Origin: an uncultured Bacteroidales bacterium
GTDB lineage: Bacteria > Bacteroidota > Bacteroidia > Bacteroidales > Muribaculaceae
Direction: 5' to 3'
DNA length: 64,000 bases
Assembly: GCA_900547755.1 (NCBI GenBank)
Contig: URIC01000001.1
Coordinates: 1-64,000, forward strand
The notes under the pieces were generated by a model, which saw only the letters and a program-made list of their open reading frames with translations, did no database searches and was not told where the DNA came from. How positions within the stretch are numbered: the stretch's first letter is position 1; every line of letters starts with the position of its first letter. Shown in pieces: positions 43,452-51,575 of the stretch. Both the position numbers and the translations under genes were made by a program.

Positions 43452-43889
43452 ATGTACGTATTTTTGGCTATCCTTATCACCCTTACTTCCATCTTGCTCA
43501 TCGGCGCGGTTCTGATTCAGAAATCCAAAGGTGGAGGTCTCGCCTCCAACTATGCCGGCGGCAATCAGTATATGGGTTATCGCAAGACCACAGACTTCAT
43601 TGAGAAGGCTACATGGACACTTGCCGTCGTAATCTGTGTGCTGAGCATCTGCTGCTCCTTCGCAGTGAAAGCTCCTCATGAGAGTGCATCCCACATAGTA
43701 AGCGAGAAGAGCGCTCCTGCTCCTGCTCCCGGCGCCGAAGCAGCCCAGGCTCCTGCTGCCGAAACCCCTGCTGCCGCTCCTGCTGTCGAAGCCGCTCCCG
43801 CTCCCGAGGCTGCGCCTGCCGAAGCACCCGCAGCCGCTCCTGCCGCAAACACGGCAGAGAAGCCTGCGCCCGCAGCAGAACAGAAGTAA
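43452..43889 (+). CDS. secG: SecG preprotein translocase subunit with a long Ala/Pro-rich tail
   Basis: 145 residues. The first ~82 form a normal SecG: two membrane helices (about 1-20 and 55-75) around the loop IQKSKGGGLASNYAGGNQYMG. From about residue 85 there is a tail of roughly 60 residues made of Ala, Pro and Glu (APAPAP, AAPAVEAAPAPE), absent from classical SecG of about 75-110 residues. The tail may be a flexible linker in the periplasm or cytoplasm; its role is unknown. It is last in the run. Confidence 0.9.
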   Translation: MYVFLAILITLTSILLIGAVLIQKSKGGGLASNYAGGNQYMGYRKTTDFIEKATWTLAVVICVLSICCSFAVKAPHESASHIVSEKSAPAPAPGAEAAQAPAAETPAAAPAVEAAPAPEAAPAEAPAAAPAANTAEKPAPAAEQK

Positions 43890-43922
43890 ATCCCGACTTC
43901 GCTGACCAGTCAGTATAAAGAT

Positions 43923-43950
43923 GCCCGGTCTTCCACAAGGAGGACCGGGC
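43923..43950 (+). terminator. Terminator of the secG run
   Basis: Twelve-base-pair stem with one G-T pair (GCCCGGTCTTCC / GGAGGACCGGGC), loop ACAA, 33 bases after the secG stop. It may also serve the convergent alcohol dehydrogenase gene. Confidence 0.72.
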
Positions 43951-43992
43951 TTGACTGCATAAATGGTTTTACCGTCAGGGATGTGTTTCTGG

Positions 43993-45174
43993 TCAGAGCG
44001 CGGCTTCGTAGATTTCTTTACAGTCCTCCATTGAAAGGGGGACGTAGGAGCCCAAGGTGTCGCCTATGTTTCCGTTCAGGCTTTTTACCAGTGTGTCGAT
44101 GTCCGGCTCTTTGCCGATAAGCTCGCGTAGAGATGTGGTCAGGCCCAAGGTGCGATAGAAACCTTTCAGCGCTTCCACAGCCAGACGGCACACCTCCTCG
44201 GTCGTTTTGTTGATGGGGAAGATGTTCAGGACATTGGTGGCGAACCGCACCACCTTGGCGGGGTTCTTCTTGGCTACGAACCGCATCCATGCCGGTACCA
44301 TCACGGCGAGGCCGGCTCCGTGAGCCACATTATACCAGGCGCTCAGTTCATGCTCCAGGCGGTGGCTGCTCCAGTCCTCTTCCTTGCCGGTGCCGCACAA
44401 CCCGTTGTGCGCCAGAGTGGACGCCCACATCACGGCGGCGCGGGCATCGTAATTCCCAGGGTCTTCGGAAAGAATAAGTGCGTTGCGCATCACATCGCGC
44501 ATTATCGCTTCGGCAATGCCGTCCGGCAGGTCTGTGGCCGGGGTGTCGGAGAAATAGCGCTCGTAAATGTGGCAGAGCATATCCACGATGCCGCATGCCG
44601 TCTGGAACCAAGGAAGGGAATATGTCAGCTCCGGGTTCATTATAGAGAAGCGCGGACGCAGGTGCATGGGGTATCGCACCGAAATCTTGTGACGTCCTGT
44701 CTCATCGCACTTGGTGATGACCGAGTTGCCGCTTCCCTCGCTGCCCGCAGCCGGGATGGTAAGCACCACGCCTAAAGTCAGCACATCCGCCGGCCTGGCC
44801 TTATTGGTATAGAAGTCCCAGAAGTCACCGGCATATCGTGTACCGAGGGCCACGGCCTTGGCGGAGTCTATCACGGAGCCGCCGCCTACGGCCAGCAGGA
44901 AGTCCACGCCTTCACGGCGGGCGAGTTCTATGCCCTCATACACTTCTTCGGCACGCGGGTTAGGCTGTATGCCTTTCTGCTCCACAAATGGGAGACCGGC
45001 TTTGACCAGGGAGTCGCGCACCTGAGCGAGCAGTCCGCTGCGCTCGGCACTCCCCCCGCCGCTCACCAGCATTACCTTGGTAGCGCCGTAACGGCGGGCG
45101 AGTTCGCCTGCCTGACGCTGAGTGTCGCGTCCGAATACGAACTCCGTAGGAGAATAGAATGTGAAATTATTCAT
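43993..45174 (-). CDS. Iron-containing alcohol dehydrogenase
   Basis: 393 residues. NAD(P) fold LAVGGGSVIDSAKAVALG (near 92-109) and a metal centre with D and H residues in CGIVDMLCHIYERYF, WASTLAHNGLCGTG and HRLEHELSAWYNVAHGAGLAVMVPAWM (in short pieces). It resembles the YqhD/butanol-dehydrogenase group, which uses NADPH and reduces aldehydes. Physiological substrate unknown. It is the last gene of a run with a HIT protein and greA. Confidence 0.9.
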   Translation of the reverse strand: MNNFTFYSPTEFVFGRDTQRQAGELARRYGATKVMLVSGGGSAERSGLLAQVRDSLVKAGLPFVEQKGIQPNPRAEEVYEGIELARREGVDFLLAVGGGSVIDSAKAVALGTRYAGDFWDFYTNKARPADVLTLGVVLTIPAAGSEGSGNSVITKCDETGRHKISVRYPMHLRPRFSIMNPELTYSLPWFQTACGIVDMLCHIYERYFSDTPATDLPDGIAEAIMRDVMRNALILSEDPGNYDARAAVMWASTLAHNGLCGTGKEEDWSSHRLEHELSAWYNVAHGAGLAVMVPAWMRFVAKKNPAKVVRFATNVLNIFPINKTTEEVCRLAVEALKGFYRTLGLTTSLRELIGKEPDIDTLVKSLNGNIGDTLGSYVPLSMEDCKEIYEAAL

Positions 45175-45193
45175 TGTATGTAAGGGCTTCCGG

Positions 45194-45586
45194 TTATTCG
45201 AACTTGGAGGAGATGGCCAGCGCTATCTGCTTCATCTTCTCGGCATCCGGGTCGTCTATCTTGTGCTTGAAGTCCATGTCGCCCTCATTCTTGAGCGGCA
45301 CAAGGTGTATATGTGCGTGGGGCACCTCCAGGCCGAGTACAGTCACTCCTACCTTGCGGCAGGGCATAGCTGCCTTTATGGCCTTCGCCACACGCTTCGC
45401 GAAGACAGTCATTTCGCTCAGTTCCTCGTCCGAGAGGTCGAAGATATAGTCCTCCTCCCGCTTGGGGACCACCAGGGTATGGCCCCAGTTCACGGGGTTG
45501 ATGTCCAGGAAGGCGAAGAACTTGTCGTTCTCGGCAATCTTATAGCAGGGGATTTCCCCGTTGATTATACGTGAGAAGACAGTCAT
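45194..45586 (-). CDS. HIT-family nucleotide-binding protein
   Basis: 130 residues. The histidine triad VPHAHIHLVP is near 94-103, with an N-terminal FSRIINGEIPCYKI typical of the HinT/PKCI branch. Such proteins hydrolyse AMP-lysine or other nucleoside phosphoramidates; physiological role unknown. It starts with the A that ends the greA stop codon (TGATG). Confidence 0.93.
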   Translation of the reverse strand: MTVFSRIINGEIPCYKIAENDKFFAFLDINPVNWGHTLVVPKREEDYIFDLSDEELSEMTVFAKRVAKAIKAAMPCRKVGVTVLGLEVPHAHIHLVPLKNEGDMDFKHKIDDPDAEKMKQIALAISSKFE

Positions 45587-46050
45587 CAGATTTCAATTTT
45601 AACGATTTCGAAATTCATCATTCCGGCAGGAGCCTTTATCTGCACGGTGTCGCCCACCTTGTGGCCGAGCAGGCCCTGGGCTATCGGGGTGCTGGACGCT
45701 ATCTTGTGCTCGCGCAGGTTGGCCTCGCTCTCGGTGACTATGGTGTAAGTCATCTGTGCGCCGTTGGCTTTGTTTTTGATAGTCACTGTGTTGAGAAGCT
45801 GCACGATGTCGGTGTTCAGCTTGGAGTCATCGATAATACGTGCGGTAGCCACCAACTCCTTGAGCTTGGCTATCTTCATTTCCAGCAGGCCCTGGGCCTC
45901 CTTCGCGGCATCGTATTCAGCGTTTTCGGATAGGTCACCCTTGTCGCGGGCCTCGGCTATCGCGTGCTTGATGGCGGGGCGCTGGGCCTCTAAGGCTGCC
46001 AGCTCCTCCATCTTCTTGTCGTAACCCTCTTGGGTAAGGTAAGTTGCCAT
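45586..46050 (-). CDS. greA: Transcription elongation factor GreA
   Basis: 154 residues from ATG 46050 (MATYLTQEGYDKKMEEL). N-terminal coiled coil with the tip acidic pair in the SENAEYDAAKEAQ segment (near 41-53), then the FKBP-like C-terminal domain with VGDTVQIKAPAGMMNFEIVKI. It reactivates backtracked RNA polymerase by stimulating RNA cleavage. Leader about 110 bases. Confidence 0.94.
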   Translation of the reverse strand: MATYLTQEGYDKKMEELAALEAQRPAIKHAIAEARDKGDLSENAEYDAAKEAQGLLEMKIAKLKELVATARIIDDSKLNTDIVQLLNTVTIKNKANGAQMTYTIVTESEANLREHKIASSTPIAQGLLGHKVGDTVQIKAPAGMMNFEIVKIEI

Positions 46051-46165
46051 ATTGTCTGTAGGTTTTATTATTCGTAAACATATAAAATAAAGACGCTTTA
46101 CCACTCCCAAAGGATGTAAAGCACCTCCGAAACGGGGACTCATGCGGCCCCTCTTATTTATGTGG

Positions 46166-46196
46166 CAAAGTTAGCGAAAAATTCTGTATCTGCAAA
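46166..46196 (-). promoter_or_regulatory. Promoter of greA-HIT-ADH
   Basis: Minus strand: TTTG (46193-46196), 19 bases, TAACTTTG (46166-46173), a perfect match. The leader to ATG 46050 includes a seven-base-pair stem (GCTTTAC / GTAAAGC on the minus strand, near 46094-46121). Confidence 0.72.
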
Positions 46197-46248
46197 ATAA
46201 ACACTCTTTTTTAACCTCCGTAGAGGTAGGGGGTAAGAGACTGGAAAT

Positions 46249-46273
46249 CCCGCCTCCGTAGACCGGAAGCGGG
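46249..46273. terminator. Small stem after the barrel-protein gene
   Basis: CCCGC...GCGGG enclosing TCCG/CGGA, 27 bases after the stop at 46300 on the minus strand. No clear T run. The stem sequence resembles that of the terminator at 3848-3886. Confidence 0.4.
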
Positions 46274-46299
46274 CATTATATCGGAATCTGGCGTATGTG

Positions 46300-46977
46300 T
46301 CAGAAATTGTAGCCCAAAGTGAAAGACCAGGCCTTGTTGTGGCCGTTGTAGTGCTTCCACACCTTGCAGGCGCCGGCCTCGTAGTGTATGCCCAGATAGT
46401 AGTGGTCGAACACTTGCAGGCCGGTACCCATCTTGAAGCCGAAGTCGAATTTCTTGCGGTTGTCGAAATAGCCGTCGCTGTATTCGCGCAGGGCTGTGCC
46501 GATTTCCTGCGTGCCTTTGTCGGAGCCGGAGAGTCCGAAGTTGAAATAGGGACCGAACTCTATGCTCCATACCAGGTTCTCCATGGGGTTTATCTTGAAG
46601 ATGCCCATCACCGGCACTTGGAACGAGCGACTCAGTGTGTGGCCGTATTCATGGACGTTGGGCATTGCCTCCTCCGGATAGTCGAGTACGTAGCTGTAGT
46701 CGTGGCTGCGGCTCTGGAAGAAGAAGCCTGGTTGCAGACTCAGGGCGTTGTTGATGTTTAGGTTCACTACTACGCCGGCGTTGAAGCCGGTGCCCCAGGC
46801 GTCCAGATTGGCCACTGACCCGTTCTTGGTGCGGGTGGCGTTGGAGGTGTTGAAACCCACGCGCACGCCGTAGGAGAGCAGGTCGTCGGCCTCGCCGGTG
46901 TCCACCCACTCCTGCGCCGAGGCTGCGGACACGGCGACAAGGCATATCAGTGATGTGGCTAATTGTTTGATTTTCAT
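46300..46977 (-). CDS. Outer-membrane beta-barrel protein (PorT-like)
   Basis: 225 residues. Signal peptide 1-21 (SAASAQ). Alternating strands such as GVRVGFNTSNATRT, GFNAGVVVNLNI, LQPGFFFQS and the C-terminal LGIHYEAGACKVW...WSFTLGYNF with aromatic end fit an eight-strand barrel of the outer-membrane beta-barrel/PorT group. Function unknown. It follows queA by ten bases and could be co-transcribed. Confidence 0.85.
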   Translation of the reverse strand: MKIKQLATSLICLVAVSAASAQEWVDTGEADDLLSYGVRVGFNTSNATRTKNGSVANLDAWGTGFNAGVVVNLNINNALSLQPGFFFQSRSHDYSYVLDYPEEAMPNVHEYGHTLSRSFQVPVMGIFKINPMENLVWSIEFGPYFNFGLSGSDKGTQEIGTALREYSDGYFDNRKKFDFGFKMGTGLQVFDHYYLGIHYEAGACKVWKHYNGHNKAWSFTLGYNF

Positions 46978-46987
46978 GTTCTATGGA

Positions 46988-48067
46988 CTATTTTAATTTG
47001 GAATCGGCAGGATTGCATCTCAGTACCAGCATGGCATCGCCGTAGGCCCCGAACTTATATCCTTCCTTCACGGCGGTTTCGTAGGCTTTCATCACCAGGT
47101 CATAGCCGCCGAAGGCTGCCACCATCATCAGCAAGGTGGAGTAGGGCATGTGAAAATTGGAGACCATGGATGTGCATACCGAGAAGTCGTAGGGAGGGAA
47201 GATGAACTTGTTGGTCCACCCCTTCGTGGGCATTATGTGGCCGTTCATGCAGACGGAGGTGGCCAGCGCGCGCATCACGGAGGTGCCTACGGCGCAGACT
47301 GCCGAGCCTCGGTCTTTGGCGGCATTGACGATGTCTACCAATTCGCCGCTCACCTCCATGTCCTCGGAGTCCATGCGGTGTTTGGTGAGGTCCTCCACAT
47401 CTATCTCGCGGAAGTTGCCGCGTCCCGAATGAAGAGTCAGGAAAGCACGTTCCACTCCCTTTATTTCCAGGCGCTTCATCAGCTCGCGGCTGAAGTGCAG
47501 TCCGGCGGCGGGAGCTACTACGGCACCCTCGTTTCTGGCGAAGATGCACTGGTAGTTCTCGGCATCGGCCGGCTCGGCCTCGCGCGTGATGTAGTCGGGG
47601 AGCGGGGTCTGGCCCAGGTCGTACAGGGCTTTCTTGAACTCATCGTGCGGCCCGTCATAGAGGAAGCGGAGTGTACGTCCCCTGGATGTGGTGTTGTCTA
47701 TCACCTCGGCGACCATACTGTCGTCGTCACCGAAATAGAGCTTGTTGCCGATACGTATCTTGCGGGCCGGCTCTACAAGGACATCCCAGAATTTATTGTC
47801 GGCGTTGAGTTCGCGCAACAGGAACACCTCGATGCGGGCGCCTGTCTTTTCCTTGTTGCCGTAGAGGCGGGCGGGGAAGACTTTCGTGTCGTTGAAGACC
47901 ATCACGTCTCCCTCGGTGAAATAGTTGATTATATCCTTGAATGTGCGGTGTTCAATCTCGCCGGTCATGGAGTTCACCACCATAAGTCTGCACTCGTCGC
48001 GGTGCTTGGCCGGGTATTGGGCTATGAGATTTTCAGGAAGCGTGAATTTGAATTGTGAGAGTTTCAT
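46988..48067 (-). CDS. queA: S-adenosylmethionine:tRNA ribosyltransferase-isomerase
   Basis: 359 residues. Transfers the ribosyl part of SAM to preQ1 in tRNA, forming epoxyqueuosine. Seen: IAQYPAKHRDECRLMVV (near 18-34), VMVFNDTKVFPARLYG (near 54-69), ARNEGAVVAPAAGLHFS (near 176-192) and SMVSNFHMPYSTLLMMVAAF (near 305-324). Between truB and the barrel gene, 13 bases after truB's end. Confidence 0.94.
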   Translation of the reverse strand: MKLSQFKFTLPENLIAQYPAKHRDECRLMVVNSMTGEIEHRTFKDIINYFTEGDVMVFNDTKVFPARLYGNKEKTGARIEVFLLRELNADNKFWDVLVEPARKIRIGNKLYFGDDDSMVAEVIDNTTSRGRTLRFLYDGPHDEFKKALYDLGQTPLPDYITREAEPADAENYQCIFARNEGAVVAPAAGLHFSRELMKRLEIKGVERAFLTLHSGRGNFREIDVEDLTKHRMDSEDMEVSGELVDIVNAAKDRGSAVCAVGTSVMRALATSVCMNGHIMPTKGWTNKFIFPPYDFSVCTSMVSNFHMPYSTLLMMVAAFGGYDLVMKAYETAVKEGYKFGAYGDAMLVLRCNPADSKLK

Positions 48068-48079
48068 ATTCCTTCTTGG

Positions 48080-48841
48080 TTATATCATTCGTTTCTTTTT
48101 TTCTATCGGTTGCAGCCGGCACTTCTCCGGTATGGGGAAGTCCTCGGGAAATTCAAGGGGTGTGGTGTGTATCAGGTCCAGCGCCTCCTGCACTGTGAGT
48201 GAGCGGCTGAGGTCGCGGTCTCCCACACGTGTGCGCCTCAGGGCGGTGAGGTGCGCGCCGCTGCCTAAGGCCGCGCCTATGTCGCGGGCCAACGCACGTA
48301 TGTAGGTGCCCTTGCCGCACACCACACGTATGCGTATTACCGGCAGGCGGAACTCCAGCAGTTCCATCTCGTCTATCTGAAGCGGTTTGGCCTTTAGCTC
48401 CGGGGTTTCCCCTTTGCGTGCCAGATTGTATGCGCGTCTGCCATCTATTTTCACCGCCGAGAATACCGGAGGTACCTGCATTATGCGGCCGGTGAAGTCT
48501 TTCAGCACACCGTGTACCTGTTCCTCGGTTATATGCTCCCAGGGGTAGAGGGCATCGATCTGTTTTTCCAGGTCGAAGCTCGGTGTGGTGGCTCCCAGGC
48601 GCAGTGTGGCGATATACTCCTTGCGCCCCGCCTGCAGCTCGTCTATCCGCTTGGTGGCGCGGCCGAAACAGACGGTCAGAACTCCCGTGGCCAGGGGGTC
48701 GAGAGTGCCGGCGTGTCCCACTTTAACCTTCTTTAGCCCCAGCCTGCGGCTTACTGCGCCGCGCAGACTCTTTACTGCGTCGAAAGACGTCCACCCCAAG
48801 GGCTTGTCTATGCTTATGATTTCTCCGCTGATGAAGTCCAT
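48080..48841 (-). CDS. truB: tRNA pseudouridine-55 synthase
   Basis: 253 residues. The catalytic aspartate is in HAGTLDPLATGVL (near 44-56), preceded by DKPLGWTSFDAV; VCGKGTYIRALARDIG (near 180-195) is the second family motif. It forms pseudouridine 55 in the T-loop of tRNA. Starts 24 bases after uppP ends; part of a long minus-strand run. Confidence 0.95.
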   Translation of the reverse strand: MDFISGEIISIDKPLGWTSFDAVKSLRGAVSRRLGLKKVKVGHAGTLDPLATGVLTVCFGRATKRIDELQAGRKEYIATLRLGATTPSFDLEKQIDALYPWEHITEEQVHGVLKDFTGRIMQVPPVFSAVKIDGRRAYNLARKGETPELKAKPLQIDEMELLEFRLPVIRIRVVCGKGTYIRALARDIGAALGSGAHLTALRRTRVGDRDLSRSLTVQEALDLIHTTPLEFPEDFPIPEKCRLQPIEKKKRMI

Positions 48842-48864
48842 GCTGCTTTAAGATGTTCGGTGCG

Positions 48865-49701
48865 TCAATGCCACAGCAAGCAGAGTAAGCCTACTGCCGC
48901 GCAATAGACGGCAAACCATATAAGTTTTCCTTTCTTGACGAGGGCAATCATCCATTTGCAGGCAGCGCAACCCACCAGGAAGGCGCTCACAAAGCCGATA
49001 ATCATTGCTGCGGCGCCTACCGAACCGCCGCCCTGTGCCCCGGCGGCGGGGGAAAGCATCTTGCCCAAATCCAGCAGCGCCTCGCCCACTATGGGGAGTA
49101 TGACCATGACAAAAGAGAATGTTGCCACCTGCTCGCGCTTGTCTCCCAAGAGGATACCCGTGGCGATGGTGGTGCCGGAACGGCTCAGACCGGGAAGAAC
49201 GGCCAGGGCCTGTCCGCAGCCTATGACAAAGGAATCCCGCCAGGATATGTCGCGACCTTTGTCCGCCGCACGTGGCTTGCCCGTGCGGCGGTCTATGCCG
49301 CTGAAATAGGCGAAGCAGAGCAGCAGGGCGGTGACAAGCAGACAGATGCCTACCACTGAAAGCCCTTCGCCGAAAATGGCCTCTACGTAATCTTTCAGAA
49401 AGACACCCACAATACCTACGGGGATGCAGCTCACCAGTATCTTGCAGACGTAGATGAAGTCCGGGCCTCCGTCAAATCGGAAAAATCCGCGCAGCAGCCT
49501 TTTGAACATGGGCAGCAGTATGACTATTGTGGAGAGGACAGTGGCTGCATGTACCATCACGTCGAACTGCAGAGACTGGTCTGTGGGCAGGTCTACACCG
49601 AGTATCTCGCGGAAGATGGCCAGATGGCCGCTTGAGCTTATGGGCAGGTATTCCGAAGCTCCTTGCACAATGCCCAATATAAGCGCTGACAACCAATCCA
49701 T
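48865..49701 (-). CDS. uppP: Undecaprenyl-diphosphatase
   Basis: 278 residues from ATG 49701, which overlaps the previous stop (TGATG); a GTG at 49704 is also in frame. About eight membrane helices. Motifs of the BacA/UppP family: EYLPISSSGHLAIF (near 16-29) and LPGLSRSGTTIATGI (near 165-179) with the catalytic residues. It recycles the lipid carrier for peptidoglycan and O-antigen synthesis at the inner membrane. Confidence 0.93.
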   Translation of the reverse strand: MDWLSALILGIVQGASEYLPISSSGHLAIFREILGVDLPTDQSLQFDVMVHAATVLSTIVILLPMFKRLLRGFFRFDGGPDFIYVCKILVSCIPVGIVGVFLKDYVEAIFGEGLSVVGICLLVTALLLCFAYFSGIDRRTGKPRAADKGRDISWRDSFVIGCGQALAVLPGLSRSGTTIATGILLGDKREQVATFSFVMVILPIVGEALLDLGKMLSPAAGAQGGGSVGAAAMIIGFVSAFLVGCAACKWMIALVKKGKLIWFAVYCAAVGLLCLLWH

Positions 49702-49970
49702 CACTTAGCTTTCTTGTTCTTTGGTGTGTAAAGGATTGCGAAGGCCATCGCCACGAAACCGAGGAAAGCGATCGCGGGGCCTATCACTATTCGGCGGGTG
49801 GAAAATATATCCTCGTTGAAGGCCGCTCCCTCGCCGTTGGCCGAGCCGGTCATCAACAGAAATCCCGCCACAATCATGGCGAGGGATATCAGCATGTACA
49901 GGAAATTCCTTTTCACAAAAGGTTTCCGGGCGTCGGTTTCGGCGCCGTTGATGTTTGTTTCTTTATTCAT
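49701..49970 (-). CDS. DUF3098-like small membrane protein
   Basis: 89 residues from ATG 49970. Two membrane helices (FLYMLISLAMIVAGFLLM, about 23-40, and IVIGPAIAFLGFVAMAFAILY, about 61-81) and a basic C-terminus (TPKNKKAK). It matches a conserved Bacteroidetes small protein always found between ftsX and uppP. Function unknown; its place suggests the cell-division or envelope context. Confidence 0.82.
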   Translation of the reverse strand: MNKETNINGAETDARKPFVKRNFLYMLISLAMIVAGFLLMTGSANGEGAAFNEDIFSTRRIVIGPAIAFLGFVAMAFAILYTPKNKKAK

Positions 49971-49984
49971 AGTGCTTTCGATAT

Positions 49985-50866
49985 TCAGGTGAAAAGTTCG
50001 TCGTAATCCTTGTGCAGATAACGGTTGGTGGCTATCAGGGCCGCCAGGGCGCACAGTCCGGCTCCTACAGCTACTACGAGGGCGCATACCAGCCCTGTCT
50101 CGACCGGACTGAGGTAATTGCCCAGTTCAGGTATCTGGGACTTCTCCACAAAGGCCACCGCACATATCAGTACGCCTGCGGCTATAATACCGGCGATGGC
50201 TCCGGCCAGGGCATTGCCGGCTATGAACGGCCGGCGTATGAATCCGGGAGTGGCGCCTACAAGCTGCATGGTGTGGATGGTGAAGCGGCGCGAGTAGATA
50301 GTGAGCAACACCGTATTGTTGATGAGTACAAACGAAATCACAATCATGGCCGCCGCTATGATGGAGAGCAGAAGCAATGTGCGGGACAGAAACGAGTCCA
50401 TCGTGGAAATGAGCTGTTCGTCCGGAACCACCACCTCGTCGACTCCCGGCATGCCCTTCAGCTCCTCGCTCACTTTGGCTATGGAGTCCCGGGCGGTGTA
50501 ATCGGCCTTCAGGGAGAGGGAAATCTCCGGTGTGAAAAAGTTATATCCGGCTATTTGCTCCACATCGTCGCCAGTGGCTGCGTTCCAGTCAGCAAGGGCC
50601 TGCTCCTTGGTTATCGTGGAGACGGTGTTGGTGTAAGGACGCGCCTTGATTGCCTCTGTCAGTGCTGCGGCCTGCCCGTTGCTTACGGAGTCCTGCATCA
50701 CCAGGCTCACCTGTTGCCGCTGCTTCACATCGCGCGCCGTGTTGCCGGCGGTAAATCCCAGCAGGCAGATGGCTCCTATCAGCAGCAATAGCATCGTAAC
50801 ACTCACTATCGTAGTGAGGTGCGCCGCCCAATATGAGATTTTTACGTCCTTGCCTTTCTTATTCAT
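49985..50866 (-). CDS. ftsX: Cell division protein FtsX
   Basis: 293 residues from ATG 50866. Four membrane segments: one N-terminal, then a large periplasmic domain (about 50-165) and three C-terminal helices (LLLSIIAAAMIVISFVL, AIAGIIAAGVLICAV, ALVVAVGAGLCALAAL). VLLTIYSRRFTIHTMQLVGATPGFIRRPF is the FtsX/permease signature (in pieces). With FtsE it activates peptidoglycan amidases at the septum. No ftsE lies nearby. Confidence 0.92.
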   Translation of the reverse strand: MNKKGKDVKISYWAAHLTTIVSVTMLLLLIGAICLLGFTAGNTARDVKQRQQVSLVMQDSVSNGQAAALTEAIKARPYTNTVSTITKEQALADWNAATGDDVEQIAGYNFFTPEISLSLKADYTARDSIAKVSEELKGMPGVDEVVVPDEQLISTMDSFLSRTLLLLSIIAAAMIVISFVLINNTVLLTIYSRRFTIHTMQLVGATPGFIRRPFIAGNALAGAIAGIIAAGVLICAVAFVEKSQIPELGNYLSPVETGLVCALVVAVGAGLCALAALIATNRYLHKDYDELFT

Positions 50867-51002
50867 AGTTTCAGAAAGTATGCCGCGACCCATAAGACAG
50901 GGCTGCCGCTACCTTATAAATAATTTGCAAATTTAATACATTTACACCCCCGTTGTCAATAGTTTCGGCTACTTTTTTTAAGAAAACGGAATAATTGACC
51001 TT

Positions 51003-51542
51003 TCATTCAACGTCGGACCTTGTGGCATCCAGGAGGCCTTTGCAGGCATCTTCCAGGAGGTCAAGAACCAGTTCGAAGCCCGAAGCACCTTCGTAATAGG
51101 GGTCCGGCACACAGTCGTGGAAAGGGTGAAGACGGCAGAAATCGGTCATGCGCACGATTTTGCCTTCATCTTCGACAGTCGGGGCCATGCGCTTGAGATT
51201 GTGGAAGTTAGAGTCGTCCATAGCCACCACGACATCAAAATCCTCAAAGTCGCTTGGGCGAATGGGACGCGACCGGTGGGTGAGTTCATATCCGCGTCGG
51301 GCGGCATGCACCCGCATACGCTTGTCCGGCAATTCGCCGCAATGGCCGCTATATGTGCCTGCCGAATCAAGCGCATATCTGCCGGTAAGTCCGGCTTCGT
51401 CCACAAGATGCTGCATGACTCCCTGAGCCGCCGGTGAGCGGCATATGTTGCCCAGACACACAAAAAGTATTCTTATTTTCTCTTTGTTTTTCAGAGAGTC
51501 GGTCAGTTCCATTGTCTTTTGGTTTACGTTCTGAGATGCCAT
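51003..51542 (-). CDS. Low-molecular-weight protein-tyrosine phosphatase
   Basis: 179 residues if the ATG at 51542 is used; the ATG at 51512 (169 residues) is also plausible, and homology begins at IRILFVCLGNICRSP. The P-loop CLGNICRS has the CX5R motif, and the general acid is in VPDPYYEG near residue 145. Cytoplasmic; bacterial partners are usually tyrosine kinases for polysaccharide export. The lpxB gene ends 34 bases before the start. Confidence 0.93.
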   Translation of the reverse strand: MASQNVNQKTMELTDSLKNKEKIRILFVCLGNICRSPAAQGVMQHLVDEAGLTGRYALDSAGTYSGHCGELPDKRMRVHAARRGYELTHRSRPIRPSDFEDFDVVVAMDDSNFHNLKRMAPTVEDEGKIVRMTDFCRLHPFHDCVPDPYYEGASGFELVLDLLEDACKGLLDATRSDVE

Positions 51543-51575
51543 TTTCAATACAGGATGTGTCAGCGGGTGCCGGTG

